Shown one piece after another: positions 44,164 through 56,970 of a stretch of 64,000 nt of DNA. The stretch lies in contig OY829542.1 in NCBI GenBank assembly GCA_963691705.1, positions 1,433,501 to 1,497,500 on the forward strand. The letters are read 5' to 3'. Position 1 is the first letter of the stretch; every line of letters starts with the position of its first letter. The stretch is from Viola odorata (Eukaryota; Streptophyta; Magnoliopsida; Malpighiales; Violaceae). The notes beneath the pieces are model-generated. The model had not been told where the DNA came from and searched no databases. It saw nothing but the letters and a program-made list of their open reading frames with translations. Both the position numbers and the translations under genes were made by a program.

Positions 44164-45748
44164 CTACATCCAACGACACACATTCCTGCCTCCAGTTTGG
44201 TGCAGCATCGCATCAATTTCATCACCGTCCTCCATCTCAAGCTAGCCCAAGCGCAAAATTAGGGAGAAAAGGTCAGAAAAGCAGGCAGAAATATAATAAC
44301 TTCTCCAATTTGCAAACTCTATACAGTTGATCCAAAAGCTAAAAGAAATCAAGTTATCTATAGACCGCAACTTATCACTCTGTTGAGTGACACCAAAAAC
44401 AGTATTGAATTTGTTGATATCCCAACTAACATATCATGGTAAATTATGTTCAAACACACCCAAGAATTCTTCAGTCGGCAAAAGGAAGATACTTTTTTCA
44501 CACAAACCTCTTGCAATTGACAAAACAAAGTGCAAAAACCATACCTCATCTGGAGTCTGTTCTCCACGAAGCCTACGGCCATCAAACAAAAATGCAATGG
44601 AGTTAAACTCCACTGATTGCCTATCACAATATGCAGTCATAAGCTTCCTCAACTGGGTACTTCGCTTGATCCTGAAGAAGACTTCATTACCGTCCTATCA
44701 AAGAGAGAAATGAGAGTTAAATTGGCTAAAGCATGTTTGTGCAGTAAAAACAGCAACAACATGCCAACTTAACTGACCAACAAAGTTAGAGCAATGATGC
44801 TCTGCTCCTCCTAAGCAACTAATTAGGGTTTCCAAAATTCTACCAGGTGCAAAATGTACAGCATAATCACATGATTTGATCAGGCATCACGAACATAACA
44901 AAGCCACTTAATTTTACACATACAAGTAGGCAATAAAGCAACATGCCATATACAAACAAAACACCAGTCTTTAATGCATCAACAGCAGGTGTATCACCAC
45001 TCTCGTCTTTGATATCACAGACATTTAGGAAACAAAATGACGATTGGATAATAGTATTAGTTCGCGTAGAAACTAAGAAATGAACAGTGGAAAAGTTATA
45101 AAAGCAACTAAACAGAATGTAAAAACAGGTTACTGTTTCACAAAACTAATCAAGTTTTCTTTGCCTTCATAACAAAGAAAGTTATCATTCATGCAAATCT
45201 TAATAAAAAAGGGTGGACACTTCCTAATGCCTCAAATCCGTGAAGGAGTGCATTGGCTATACTGCCAGAGTATCGACTTGAAACCAGGGCCACAACACTC
45301 TTCATGATGACTAGTGAAAAGCACAGAATTGTCAAAAATCAAAGAACTGAACTGGCCAAACAGAGGAATCAAACTTAACATTTCTTTCCATCACTACGTC
45401 AAACTTAGCGAATAACCAAAAGAAAAACGCAATTTTGTTCCACTAATCGATAAGCAAGATTTTAAAGCACAACCTTCACCTCACATTAACCCTCAAACTC
45501 GAATTTCGCCTCCATATCCTTCTTTCAAACCCCTAATGCACTAACCCATCACAGCATTTACGAAACAAAAATGATAGAAACCAAGCAAATCATAAAACAG
45601 AAGAACACCAAACAAAAAACCCCAATCCCCGAAAACGAATGACACCTACCTGGCCTTTGACTTTGAGGTTAATGTGAGCCGCCGAATCCCCGGGCTTCTT
45701 CTCCTCCTCCTGACCACCAGACGCAGCACCACCACCGGTTGTAGACAT
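44164..45748 (-). CDS. SUMO1: Small ubiquitin-related modifier (SUMO)
   Basis: Three exons: 45650-45748, 44545-44694 and 44164-44241, all GT-AG and in frame, 108 residues. SUMO is conjugated to lysines of nuclear and cytoplasmic proteins. The order is '[20 protein letters not shown]', '[19 protein letters not shown]', '[20 protein letters not shown]', 'EQTPDE', '[18 protein letters not shown]', then a seven-residue tail RNVCRWM that a SUMO protease would remove after Gly101. This is close to Arabidopsis SUM1/SUM2 (ubiquitin-fold residues highly conserved; the N-terminal Gly/Ala-rich part is variable). The exon-1/2 and 2/3 junctions are phase 0. A TATATAAA lies upstream on the minus strand. 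Nothing is broken; likely the functional housekeeping copy. Confidence 0.97.
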
Positions 45749-45924
45749 CTTTCCTCAAAAACACCAAAAGATTTTTCCAATGCTTTTCTAGGGTTTGCGA
45801 ATTTTAACGGTTGCTCCTCCACTCCTCCTCCTCCTCCTCCTGCGCTTCACCTTCTCACTAGAAATAAGCAAAAATTCTGCACTGGTAGCATTCACCTATG
45901 GACCCCAAAAACCCAAACTCCGCG

Positions 45925-45935
45925 TTTTATATACG
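45925..45935 (-). promoter_or_regulatory. TATA box of the SUMO gene
   Basis: The minus strand reads GTATATAAAAC, about 180 bp upstream of the SUMO start codon. This leaves a 5' leader of about 150 nt rich in GAGG repeats. Confidence 0.5.
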
Positions 45936-45948
45936 CTACCACACTTTT

Positions 45949-48317
45949 GTTTTCCGATCCTTTTCCCTCTCCCACGCGCGCCGCTTCCGTTTATGCTGTC
46001 GTAATCCCTAAAATTTCAACTTAGTTTCTCGAATTTACGGATCTGCACTTGGGTTGCGCGCGTGTGGAACATCTATTAAGGAAGGCGCGTGGAGAGGGGA
46101 GGTTTTCTTGGTTGAGCTGGATTTGATTGGAATTTGAATTCCGTGGTGGGAAATTTGGGTTCGTTGGTTGTGCCCTGTATTGGGAAAGTGGAAGGGAAAA
46201 GGAACGGTTGAGATGGTTTAGGAGGGAATCAGAGGGCTGATGATGAGTTTGATGTGCGGGAAATTTTGTAGTGACTTTCTTGCAGATTCTGCACCCATTA
46301 GGAAAAAAACAAATAGGATTTGTACTTGACTTGTAAATTAAGTTAGATAGATAACCAATAAAATTAAAATAAAAGTTTCATAATTTAGGTGTCTCGGATA
46401 TTTTTTTTTAATTAACATTAATTTCATTCGAGTCTCAAAGTGATTCTCCCACTCTTAAGTGATTGTACTCCATTTTCGAACTTTAAATCTTAATTTAGAG
46501 TAAATAAATCTGAGTAACTTTTATTCAATAATCCAATTTGATTGATGGTTACAATTTCTTTCACACCCATAGAAAAGAGTGAAAAGGAAAGAAAAAAAAT
46601 ACTATATATTAAAAATATTTATACGTTGAAAGTATTTTAATCACCTTAAAAGTCTATATTTTTAAAATTTTATATATACATTTTTTTGTAGACTACCCGA
46701 ATACTCTAATGATTTTGGCATGATCATTGATGGTCTAGGACTCTCGATTCAAGGTTATTTAGGTAGCGTTTGGCATTCAAGGTGCGGCCACCAAACGCCC
46801 TTTTCCCAAACTCAACGAAGCAATTAGTGTTTGGTAACACCATTGCTCAGAAGCCCAGTTCCAATCAAAGCAAAAATGCCTCTACCATGGAACAGAGCAA
46901 AATGCTCCAGTGGCAGCAAGCTGCTGCTGCGTTTGCCTCTCTCCCCCCTTTTTTTTTTCTTTCATTTTAATTTCATTTTTTTACTTTATATTATAGAACA
47001 AAATAAATTAAAAACTACCACATCTCAAGATAAGTAATTCTAGATCCACTTTTACTATTTTTATTAATTTTTTAAAAATGGATTTTATACTCCAACTATT
47101 TCATTTTTAAAGTTTTACCAAACACTAAAAATAACTTCTCGTTTCCCACAGCATTTTTAAAAAAATGTTTACCAAACAACACACTACTTTGCGCAAAAGT
47201 AATTTTCCCACGACACTTTTACTCACAGCACTTTTCGGACCAGAACCGAAACGCCAAACAGACCCTTAATGCGGTTTGATTCTATCTCTCTTAATGTCTA
47301 TTCACTTATTTTCGATGATATAGTGGGTGCTACCATCTCGTGTGATGTAAAACTATAGAACTTTTTCTTCTTCCTTCGTATAGTGTGTAGTACGCTGTGT
47401 ACTTTCTTGGATTGTCATGCTGGTTGTTAACAAATTGGATTCATCCTTATCCAAAATGGTTGCTATGGTGGCCTTTGGAAATTAAAGACTTTTCTGTAAC
47501 TTCATCAACACGGAATAATGCTTCAAGCTATCAAACCCAAGTTGCTGGTCCGACGGATGAATCAGTAATTACTAATTAGGATCTGAGGTTGGTTTAATTT
47601 ATTGTTTTGGTCAGAACAGCATAGAAAAATCAGCTACTTCAAAAGATTAAACAGGTTGATCCAAAAGTCTGGGATTTGAACTTGGTTCTTTCGTTCTTGT
47701 TTCTAACTCCTCCAAAGTAAAGGTCTCTTTAAGATCGTTTTCTCACCAATCTGGTAGAAGCATCAAAATATTGAAGCTCTCATCACTTCACGTCCCCAAA
47801 ATGCACACGTACACCCAAAATATGCACGCGCGCACCCACACAGGTCAATAATACTTTCTATGAAAACTTAGGTCACTAACTCAAATCTCCTAACTTAACG
47901 TGAAGAAAGTATGCTCGAAAACAAAGCAAATTACCATTGGCATCGCCAAATATGCAGAGATGTTTCTTAAAACCCACCAGCATAAGACTGATTAGAACGG
48001 ATCCTAATTCACAAGGCATATAGAGATCACATTTTACACCAAGGTATATAAATCAAGTCCCTGCAATGAAAGCCTAGGGAGGATTATAAGCATGCAGAAC
48101 AATAGACTATAAAGCACCATAATTACAAGAATACGAACAGAATAAAATCAAGCTTTTAACACGTTGATATCGAGCACCATCATAAGTACTAACAATTAGG
48201 TCAACCACACAGCAAAGTACAATAATCACCACTCACACTGTGGCTGCATACTTTTTTCGTCATCATCTTTCTTCTCTCCTTAGAGGAACCCCTAAGGAGT
48301 CATGTTTTAAATATCAC
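45949..48317. other. Intergenic region with a MITE
   Basis: No gene was recognised. 46758-47268 resembles a MITE: it starts 'GGTAGCGTTTGGCATTC', ends 'CGCCAAACAGACCCTTAA', and its right part matches 11900-12080. The rest is AT-rich. 47750-47850 has several ACAC/CACG-rich bits. Confidence 0.5.
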
Positions 48318-49679
48318 TCATTTACTTGCAGAACTTCCCCTGATAAAAGCCCCACGGCGATGACCACCCACAATCACATCCTTAAGCCGATATATAGGGC
48401 CCAGCACCTTCCCACTTTTCTGTAAAGATTGCATTAAAAGTATGTCAAAGTCAGTCAGAACTGAACAATTCACAGTACAAGCATTACAAAAAAGAACGGC
48501 TGCGAAAGACTTGTGATGTTATACAAATTTTGTGCAGAAGATACATGATTGGAAATGAGAATATAAATTACAAAAGGATCTAGCATACAAATTTGTAAAA
48601 GAAATAAAGCAAAAGGGAGGGGAGTATCAAACACCAAGCTGCCACCCACTACACCTAGCCAATCCCCCTCTTCTTTCAAGTAACATTTTCACCCAGTCAA
48701 TAAATCCATTCAAAGGGCGACCATAACCAACAAAAAACAAAGTGCATGGATTTCACAAGAAAAACAAACCAGAACAACAAATATAAATTCACAATTAAAA
48801 AAGGGAAATGAGAGAAGAAGCAGAAAATACCTCATTAGTGAGGCTAGCTTGCCACTTAAGTTGCAAGACTTGCCACCTCTCTTGTTGCCATCGCTGCCCT
48901 ATAATTACAAGGCCCATCACAGCCGCTGCAATGAAAATTGACCAAACTGTATTTGCCTCTGTTGCATGAGTATACAAGGAAGCCGCCCTTTTCTTCCACC
49001 AAGCTTCACAGGGAATAGCAGATCCACCATACTTACGGTCTTCACTTGACTTAGGAGAGTCAGACACATCCATGGTAGTCAAATCCAAACCCCGTTCCGA
49101 AGATTCAATGACATCAGAAATATTCAAGTTATCACCATATGCAGTTAGTCCACTGAGCCCTGTTTCACTGTGGAAAGAACTAAAAGCAGCTGTACTATAT
49201 ATACTCTGCTCCTTTCCACTCAAATAATTGTCTTGCAAAGTTGTGCTTTCTTCAAACTCTGAAACTGGAATGGATATCCTGCTGCTACCCTTTTCATCAG
49301 AAAAGGGCACTCCAGGAAACTCTTCAGATACATTTAATCCTTTCAATGCCAAGTTCTCATCATCCTTTCCACTGGATCTACCCGCTTCTTCCACACCACA
49401 TCCAGATGCCACATTCCCTGCATTTTCATCAACAATCTCACTCTTGTCATGCACCAACGGCAAATTCTCATGTTGACTTGGAGGAAAGACGAAGTGACCA
49501 GACAAAAATAAAGCACGAGAAGTCTCTGCTTCAGCCCCTGCTTTCGCGTTATCGTTATCATTATCATCATCCTTTACTTCGACTTGTTTTGGACCAGGTG
49601 CAGCAGCATATGCGGATGCAGTAAGAGATACAACTTCCCATTCACGAGGAGCATTTTCCTCTCCTTCTTTATCCGTCAT
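48318..49679 (-). CDS. ATI1: ATG8-interacting protein (ATI1/ATI2-like)
   Basis: Coding exons 48831-49679 and 48318-48419 on the minus strand, about 316 residues. ATI1/2 are plant-specific single-pass membrane proteins that bind ATG8 and appear on ER- and plastid-derived bodies during stress. Seen here: an N-terminal WEVV motif (residues 14-17) fitting an ATG8-interacting W-x-x-V motif, followed by 'SLTASAYAAAPGPKQVE'; 'ALFLSGHFVFPPSQHENLPL'; a long acidic, Ser-rich disordered middle; 'IPCEAWWKKRAASLYTHA'; a membrane helix at about 245-261 ('WSIFIAAAVMGLVIIGQ'); then 'QERWQVLQLKWQ' and a basic tail 'GPIYRLKDVIVGGHRRGAF'. A non-coding 5' exon probably lies near 50375-50520, joined by a GTGAGT donor. 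No damage seen. Confidence 0.92.
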
Positions 49680-50802
49680 GGTTCACGTATATCTTTTCCC
49701 TGATTTTTTCAACAAAAGATGGACCCAATTAATATACTAATAGCACACTGAAATCTGAATGTATTGGCTAAATTACAGATCCAACTAAATTAGTAGTATG
49801 TCTCAACTGCTGAGATCAACTTGGGGAACACTTGCAAAATTACAGCAAACACAATTCTAGGCATAACTTCGATATGAAGAAACAGAAACGATGCTGCCCC
49901 TCATATGGAATGCAATGATCTAGTGAAGATAAAACACAAGCAGGGACATACTCCAAAAGAATTCGAAACAATAATTTTTCAGCAACATCAGTTACCAGAC
50001 CTCCCTAAAACCGCACCCCAATTCAACTGAAATTAAAACTAGCCAAAAGACATGTGAAGCAACTGTAACTATTCTTCATCGCTATAGAATCATATGTCAG
50101 AACTAATCACAAGCATCTCACAGAACTTAACACCATCAACAAAATCCATAAAATCCAGCATACCAAACACACAAGCATGCGATACACAAGCGATCAGTCT
50201 AAGGTTTAAACAGCTCTACGACTCCAAACAAACAGTCAAAAATCAAATTAAGATCATCATCATCATCCACTAAACCGATCATAAACACAATCCAGCAGTT
50301 AATATCTTACTCCAGAGAAAGAAAAACTACAAGAGCAGCAAATACAAAGGGATTGCTTCGTAAGAATTACTCACAGAAGCGTGAAATCGGACGAGATCTA
50401 CGCCGAGAAGATGCTGACGTTTTTCCTGTTGATTAGATTGGAAACCGCCTTTGAGGAGTGGGGAAGCAAAAGAAAGCGGATTTTATTATATAGTACCGGA
50501 GATTTCTCGGGTAAGATAAATCGGATGAGAAGGAAACGTGACCTGCCGTGCCGGTTGTTTTTACAATTCTGAGTGCTGGATTTTACCAGTTGTAACGGTA
50601 ATGGGATAAAATAGAAATTTTTAATTTTTTTTTCTCCTTTTCTTATTTTATATTCATTATCCTGTCACGTCGTCGTACAAAGAAGAGTAGTAGACTAGTA
50701 GTAGTCATGTACAGGTTTGCGTATGAGAACAGAATAGCATCTACCATAAAATACAGCAAACAACTAATATTTGTTGAATATAGTATCAGAAATTATTATC
50801 TA
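49680..50802 (-). other. 5' leader intron and promoter of the ATI gene
   Basis: An intron-like AT-rich region (49690-50370) precedes a GC-richer leader exon near 50375-50520, whose minus-strand donor reads CTTCTGTGAGTAA. Upstream is spacer DNA. No other gene was recognised. Confidence 0.5.
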
Positions 50803-51062
50803 CTCCCTCTAGCACGAATTATATGACTTCTTCGCACCTCAATATTTAGTAGGAAACGCATATCGAGGAAGTCGGATGAGGCACTATTTGACCCAAAAAA
50901 ATTCCGTATTTTTTTTCTAACATACGTTAATCCTTAACGTACTTCCGAGAAAAAATTCGGGGCAAAATTGTCTTAAATAGTGACTGTTCCGACCGTCTTA
51001 AGATACGTTCCGAAACAGTAAAAGCAAATGCTAAAACGTCATATAAAACGTACCGGAGGGAG
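50803..51062. mobile_element. Stowaway-like MITE, 260 bp
   Basis: Starts CTCCCTC, ends GAGGGAG, with TA on both sides. Inner halves fold back ('GGGGCAAAATTGTCTTAAAT' faces 'ACTATTTGACCCAAAAAAAT'). It is the same length as the element at 60265-60524 and clearly related to it. Confidence 0.9.
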
Positions 51063-51509
51063 TATTAAGTTATAAAAAAAATCTTGTACGTTCCATATTG
51101 CAATAATTGTAAATAATTTGACATTTTACATCCTTAATAGGCCAAACGGATCTACCATAAAGTTGCAAATAGTCATCGTATGAATCTGATAATTCTCTAC
51201 CACAAGAACAGCAAAAGAGTAAGGATAAACAATATGAAAGTCCTTTCTTTTCTTTCAGTTTGATAGTTGACTGAATATAAAAAGAAATCAATAAGCTTGG
51301 GCAAGAAATGGAAAGCAGATGTGCAAGACAAATACATAGTGACAAATCATTTCAAATTAAGCCAGATTAAAGATCAAGAGAGATATTAGAAAACACAGAG
51401 ACAACAACATTGCTCACACCAGATTATAAAAAACTGTGACTAATCTATACATACATTATCGAATAACCAAATGCGTGTAAGATGCGATGCAATCGCCGCC
51501 CTAACCCTA

Positions 51510-51800
51510 ACTAAGTTTCAAGTTCCAGTTCATTCTAACTACAACTCCTCTTTCAAATCCGCATCATTCTTCGTCGTGGTAGTATCATTATCACTGTTTG
51601 ATTTGTTCTTTCTCCTTCTCCTTCTCCTTCTCCTTCTCCTTCTCCTTCTCCTTCACAATTGCCCTAACTAAGTTTCGAGTTCAAGTTCACTCTAACTACA
51701 ACTCCTCTTTCAAATCCGCATCATTCTTCGTCGCGGTAGTATCATTATCACTGTTTGATTTGTTCTTCTCCTTCTCCTTGTCCTTCTCGTTCACAATCGC
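51510..51800. repeat. Tandem duplication of an exon end, with a CTTCTC microsatellite
   Basis: 51510-51660 repeats 51664-51800, which is the last coding part of the MESD-like gene. Both copies include the run of CTT/CTC triplets; the downstream copy has expanded it to about 50 bp (51605-51655). Confidence 0.9.
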
Positions 51801-52609
51801 GTAAAGAAGTTGTTCATAAGGTGGATCTCCCGGTCTACGAAAGACTTGATCCCCAATCTTGATCTCATAAGCCTCTTCATCATTCAATATAAACTCCTTC
51901 AACTACACAAATTATTAACAAGAAGAAAAGACCAACAGTTTAGAATTAAGCAAGGTCTTCGACATGCATTTTCTACATTCTTATCTATGACAATGTAGAT
52001 AAACAAATTAAGCTGATTGACAATGTAGATAAACAAACTAAGCTGAAGAATCATAAAATTGGCACCTCATTCATGTCACGTCCTTGTTGCATAGTGAACA
52101 TAACTGTTCCACTATCAAGACCCAAGAAATTCACCTCAACACCTCCAGTTTTCATAACTTTGCTCCATTTCATAGCAATCTCACCTACCATCTCCTACAT
52201 TCCACAACAAAGCCCAGTAAAATTAATGACCCATAGAACCAGACTCGCAAGGATTGAATTGAGAAATTAAATCTTCGATTAGATTAATTACCAGTTTCCG
52301 GTGTTTGCCCATTCGGAGCTTGACGAACCCGAAAACGGGGCCTACAGGCAGCTGCTTCGACATTAGTTTCTGAATATCGGCGACATCCATTTTGGATAGA
52401 TCTTCCGGCGGAGGATCAAATTTGTCCGCGGACGAGGAGGATTTCTTGCCCCATTGCTTCCACTCCTCGTCCTCCTCATCGTCGACGACGTCGTGGAGAT
52501 CGTCGGTGATGTGAACTCTCCGCTTCCCTCCCTCGGCGGTTCGGATGAATTTGTCGTTTGGTGAAAAGATCGCGAGCAGAGTGAGGAGAATGAGAAGATT
52601 CCGGTTCAT
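51696..52609 (-). CDS. MESD-like ER-resident protein with KEEL tail
   Basis: Three exons on the minus strand: 52292-52609, 52066-52194 and 51696-51902, all GT-AG and in frame, 217 residues. A signal peptide ('NLLILLTLLAIF') is followed by an acidic stretch 'HITDDLHDVVDDEEDEEWKQ', 'WGKK', 'DPPPEDLSKMDVADIQKLM', 'GFVKLRM', then 'EIAMKWSKVMKTGGVEVNFL', 'GTVMFTMQQGRDMNELKEFI' and 'EAYEIKIGDQVFRRPGDPP'. This resembles the MESD/Boca family of ER chaperones, which plants also have. The last four residues KEEL fit an ER-retrieval signal, which ERD2 would recognise. I started at ATG 52609, directly before the signal peptide. The C-terminal Lys/Glu/Asn-rich stretch comes from a triplet repeat. The family name is from memory; a role in plants is not established here. 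Confidence 0.75.
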
Positions 52610-52612
52610 CAC

Positions 52613-54814
52613 GTTAATTCTGTGAAGTGATTTGTGAAATTAGGAAATTTTTTTGGTGATTATTATTAAGCTGTTTCTGCCTCCTCTTTTTATGGGCTTA
52701 ATGCAGCTACGAGCCCATATTCACGTCTAATGGTAACGGGCTTCAGGGAATTAAAGCCCATTTCCGTGCTCATGGATTAGAGCAGCTGTAAATTAATCTT
52801 GTGGTTAGGGGATCTTTAGTTTTTGTTGTTGTTGTCAATATAGCCTCATCTGAAAGCAATGCCTTGGCAGGGTGCCGCCGTGCCGGCATCCATCGATATC
52901 CAGATTTCAATTCTCACATGATGAATTCCTCACGTAAACAAACAAAAAAGAATATTTTATTTTATATTTTGGTTTATAAATTGCCGAAAATAGTGAATAA
53001 GAGTACAGTTGCTAGCGTCAGGACCACCCGCATGACACCGCATGAGTGTGGACAGCTTTTCCTTCCTTTTGTTTTTTTAATGGCTATATAGTAATTTCCC
53101 CCTAAATTTAAAACATAGAAACTAAAAAAAAAGATACAAAAATATATAATAATATAAAACATTACTTTATATAGCCAAAAATCATGCAGTAATTTGTGTA
53201 ACGTTTTCCTAGTCAAAAACCATGCAGTATTCTTGTTCAAAAACCATGAGAATGTAGGATGATAGTTTACTTGATCTTTCTCCAAGTTGTTGTGCGGTGT
53301 GCGTATGTATGCCCTTTCCATAGATGAAAGGGCAAGTTGAGCAAAAGTTGTTGGGTCCAATTCTTGTCAATTCTCAAAACTCTTTAAATTAACCTCTCCA
53401 ACATCATTGAAGAGATAAATGTTTTTTCACCGATTGTTAATGATGTTGGTAATAGATCAAGGTTATTGGATAAACTTTGTATTAAGTTTGTTGATAGACA
53501 AGTCAATATAGTAGTGGATAGCTAACAAAAGCTACTACTAATTAGAAATTATTAGCCGAATGGATTAGTAAACCTTTTTTTTTATGAGAAGTATTGAGGT
53601 GTGCGAATCAAAATCTCATATCGGAAAGATAAGAGAAATAAACAGGAAAGTGTGATGGGTCTCTATACCCGGTCTTGTGGTACATAATTCGATGGGGGAT
53701 TGTAGAACTCTAATGGTAGTCTTGGTGGTACTTTGTTCGAGTGAAAATTGATAAGTCCAAATTATGGGTTCTGTGATACTTAGTTTGAAATAGAGATTGT
53801 TTTTCGGTAATATTTAATTTTTAACCCGCACGATTTATAAAAAAAAACTTTTAAAGTGAGTTCAATTATCTTAATTATGGCATTTTTTTTGGAACCGCCT
53901 ACACAAACCGAATTAGTGAGTGCGCCGGCTTGATTAGATAAAACCCACTAAGCTTAACTCAAGTAACAAAACTGTATACGTCCTCCTCATTTCTGGCATG
54001 AGTAATTTGGCCCACATGGGTTAAAGGGATCTGGAATTCAGGATCCTTTTGGTTTAAATACAATGTCGCTCTCTATTTGAATCTAGGTGCATGTATGAAC
54101 CAACCAATCCCCAATTTGTAGAATAATAATATTCAAATTGTGTTAACCATGGTTGTTGTAAGAACCAAATTAGATATCCGGCTGCTCAATATCTCAGATC
54201 AAATGGGTCCCTAGTTCAATCGAATCTAATTCTAATTCATCAGATGAAAAAAATACTTTTCTCTATTTCATGATTTGATCATATAAATACTATTATCTTG
54301 GCTCCTATTTAGTATTTAAAGTTGGCATGTACATACTAAAAATATATTAGCTTTGATTTTTTAAGTCGTAGTTGGGGTTGTGCTTCTTAAAAGATAAATG
54401 ACTTGTTTTTTTTCAATACAAGCTTGATCGGTAGTAATTAAAAGCAATGTAATAAGAATATACCACTAATCATCTAAAATAATGTGAAAATAAACTGTAA
54501 TTTGGAATAAAAACCCTTCCCTAAAGCAAACGCTAATGGAGGAAGTAATTAAGAACGCTATATAAACTTGGGGTGCAATTTATATATTTATATAAATCAC
54601 GTGGTACTAATTGAGAAATTTTATAGAAATGTAAGTGCTAGATTTCAAATTTATTCAAATTTCCAAACACATTGATTGCCCAAGACAACGTTATAAAAGA
54701 GGCATACCGCTTAGTTACCCAACACACATCCAGAATACTCTGTTATCATTTCCAAGTGGCTGTAGTTACCGTTTTGCTGCAGTGGAAGACATTTGCCTGT
54801 AAAACAATCCATTA
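52613..54814. other. Intergenic region
   Basis: Promoter of the MESD-like gene at the left and of the cyanoalanine synthase at the right. Between them is AT-rich DNA with no recognisable gene. A minus-strand open frame at 53270-53360 ('MDPTTFAQLALSSMERAYI') might be a fragment of a retrotransposon or gene, but it is too short to assign. Confidence 0.45.
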
Positions 54815-56970
54815 ATGGCTTCTTTAAGAAACTTATTATTGAAGAACAAAAAGAGGCTCTTCTCCACAGAAGCTGCCATTGATTCTTCTTTTGCTCAAAG
54901 AATAAGGGATCTTCCAAAAAATCTCCCTGGCACCAAAATCAAGACCCATGTTTCTCAGGTACATAAACTTTTATCTGACTACCTCCCCCTTTCCTCTTTA
55001 TCATCATCATCATCAAGAAAGTTCCATTTTTAAACTTGAAATTGGTTTTTCTTGATTTTCTTTGCATTGTTCTTGATCTACTTCAAATTCTGCAGCTAAT
55101 CGGAAGAACTCCTCTGGTTTATCTTAACAAAGTGAGTGAAGGATGTGGAGCTTATATAGCTGTCAAGCAAGAAATGATGCAACCCACTGCCAGCATCAAA
55201 GACAGGTCCCATTTCTTTCTTTATTGTTTCAATGCTCCAATTTTTTCATTGAAATAAGCTAAGAATTGATTATTTCTGCTTACAGACCAGCACTTGCCAT
55301 GATAGAAGATGCAGAGAAGAAAAACTTAATTTTTCCTGGAAAGGTTAGCTAAGATTGATTAATGGGTCTTCAACATATGCTTGTCTTTTACACTTCAAGC
55401 TCTTAAAGTTTCCATTTTGTTGGGTTTTATTAGACAACTTTGATAGAGCCTACTTCTGGTAATATGGGGATAAGTATGGCATTCATGGCTGCTTTGAAAG
55501 GATACAAGATGGTTCTAACCATGCCATCTTACACAAGTTTGGAGAGAAGAGTGACTATGAGATGTTTTGGTGCTGACCTTATTCTCACTGACCCTACCAA
55601 AGGAATGGGAGGAACAGTAAAGAAAGCCTATGACCTTTTGGAATCCACTCCTAATGCTCACATGCTTCAACAATTCTCAAATCCTGCAAATACCAAGGTT
55701 GGTTACATCATTTGAGTATCTGCATCAAATTTTGAAAACAATTTTATACAGACAATGCTGATATTTGGTCTTTAAATTTGCAGGTTCATTTCGAGACGAC
55801 CGGCCCTGAGATATGGGAGGATACACTTGGTAAAGTTGACATCTTTGTGATGGGAATTGGCAGTGGAGGGACTGTCTCTGGTGTTGGCCAATTTCTTAAG
55901 TCCCAAAATCCTAATGTTAAGGTATATCTAATCTCAAATTACAGTGGATGGTGTTTTTGTTTTTCTATTCTTGGTTTTCTTACATCACCCACATGTGCAC
56001 TCATAAGAATAAGGTTTGTTTCTCCCATAATTGTTCTTTTCTTGTTCTTTTGGTTTCTTAGATCACCCATAAGTGCACTAATAGGAATAAAGATTTGTTT
56101 CTCCCATAATTGCTCTGTTTGTTTCTGGTAGATATATGGAGTAGAACCTGCTGAAAGTAATATACTGAATGGTGGAAAACCAGGTACGAAAGTCAATCTC
56201 GTTTCTCCCATAATTTGTTTATAAAATCAAATGCAAAAGTTCGTATTCTTTACTAAGTTGGTACCAGAATAATCGATAACTGAGGAACGTAATGTCAGTC
56301 GGTCGTGCACATTCGTGCCATGGTTAGAGAAGTTTGTGGTCTCTTCTAATATTGTGGTCACTTAAAACAGGACCACATGACATTACTGGCAATGGAGTTG
56401 GATTCAAACCAGATATATTGGACATGGATGTAATGGAGAAAGTTATTGAGGTAATGTAGATAAAATGGTAAATTAAGAGAGTATATATATGTTCAATCTG
56501 ATATGCACAGCTGACAACGAAATGATCAAAATTGGCAGATTAGTAGCGATGATGCAGTGAAAATGGCGAGGAGACTGGCATTGGAAGAGGGACTTATGGT
56601 AATTATAACCCCTTCAACTCTTAATTTTGATGTTGTTGTTTACACTTTCTTTAGTCTTTAGCAGCTAACTTGCTTTGATGGTTTGGATTTTGCAGGTCGG
56701 AATATCATCCGGAGCGAACACAGTTGCTGCGCTTAGACTCGCTAGCATGCCAGAGAATAAAGGAAAACTTATTGTGGTAAGTACAAGTTATTTTGTAGTT
56801 AGATTTTTAATCCTGGCAATGTAGTCTAAAAGTGCGGTTATTCACGAGTGGTTACTGGTTTTGAATTTCAGACTATTCATCCAAGTTTCGGGGAGCGGTA
56901 CTTATCGTCGGTTCTATTTCAAGAGCTGAGGAAAGAGGCTGAAAACATGCAACCGGTTTCTGTTGACTAG
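54815..56970 (+). CDS. CAS: Beta-cyanoalanine synthase, mitochondrial
   Basis: Ten exons: 54815-54958, 55096-55205, 55286-55343, 55434-55697, 55784-55921, 56132-56183, 56371-56450, 56539-56598, 56696-56776 and 56872-56970, all GT-AG and in phase, 361 residues. The enzyme (PLP-dependent, OAS-TL family) makes beta-cyanoalanine and sulfide from cysteine and cyanide, clearing cyanide from ethylene synthesis. A basic, Ser/Leu-rich N-terminus suits a mitochondrial presequence. 'TASIKDR' carries the PLP lysine (Lys83). '[13 protein letters not shown]' has Met where cysteine synthases have Thr (TSGNTG), a cyanoalanine-synthase mark. '[16 protein letters not shown]' binds the cofactor phosphate. The C-terminus '[17 protein letters not shown]' is that of plant mitochondrial CAS. 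No breaks; functional. Confidence 0.96.

Noticed and set aside
44387..44713. Plus-strand open frame of 108 codons
   Set aside because: It is the antisense shadow of SUMO exon 2 and its intron.
53270..53360. Possible retrotransposon fragment on the minus strand
   Set aside because: A single short segment without any reverse transcriptase, integrase or LTR nearby; insufficient to call.
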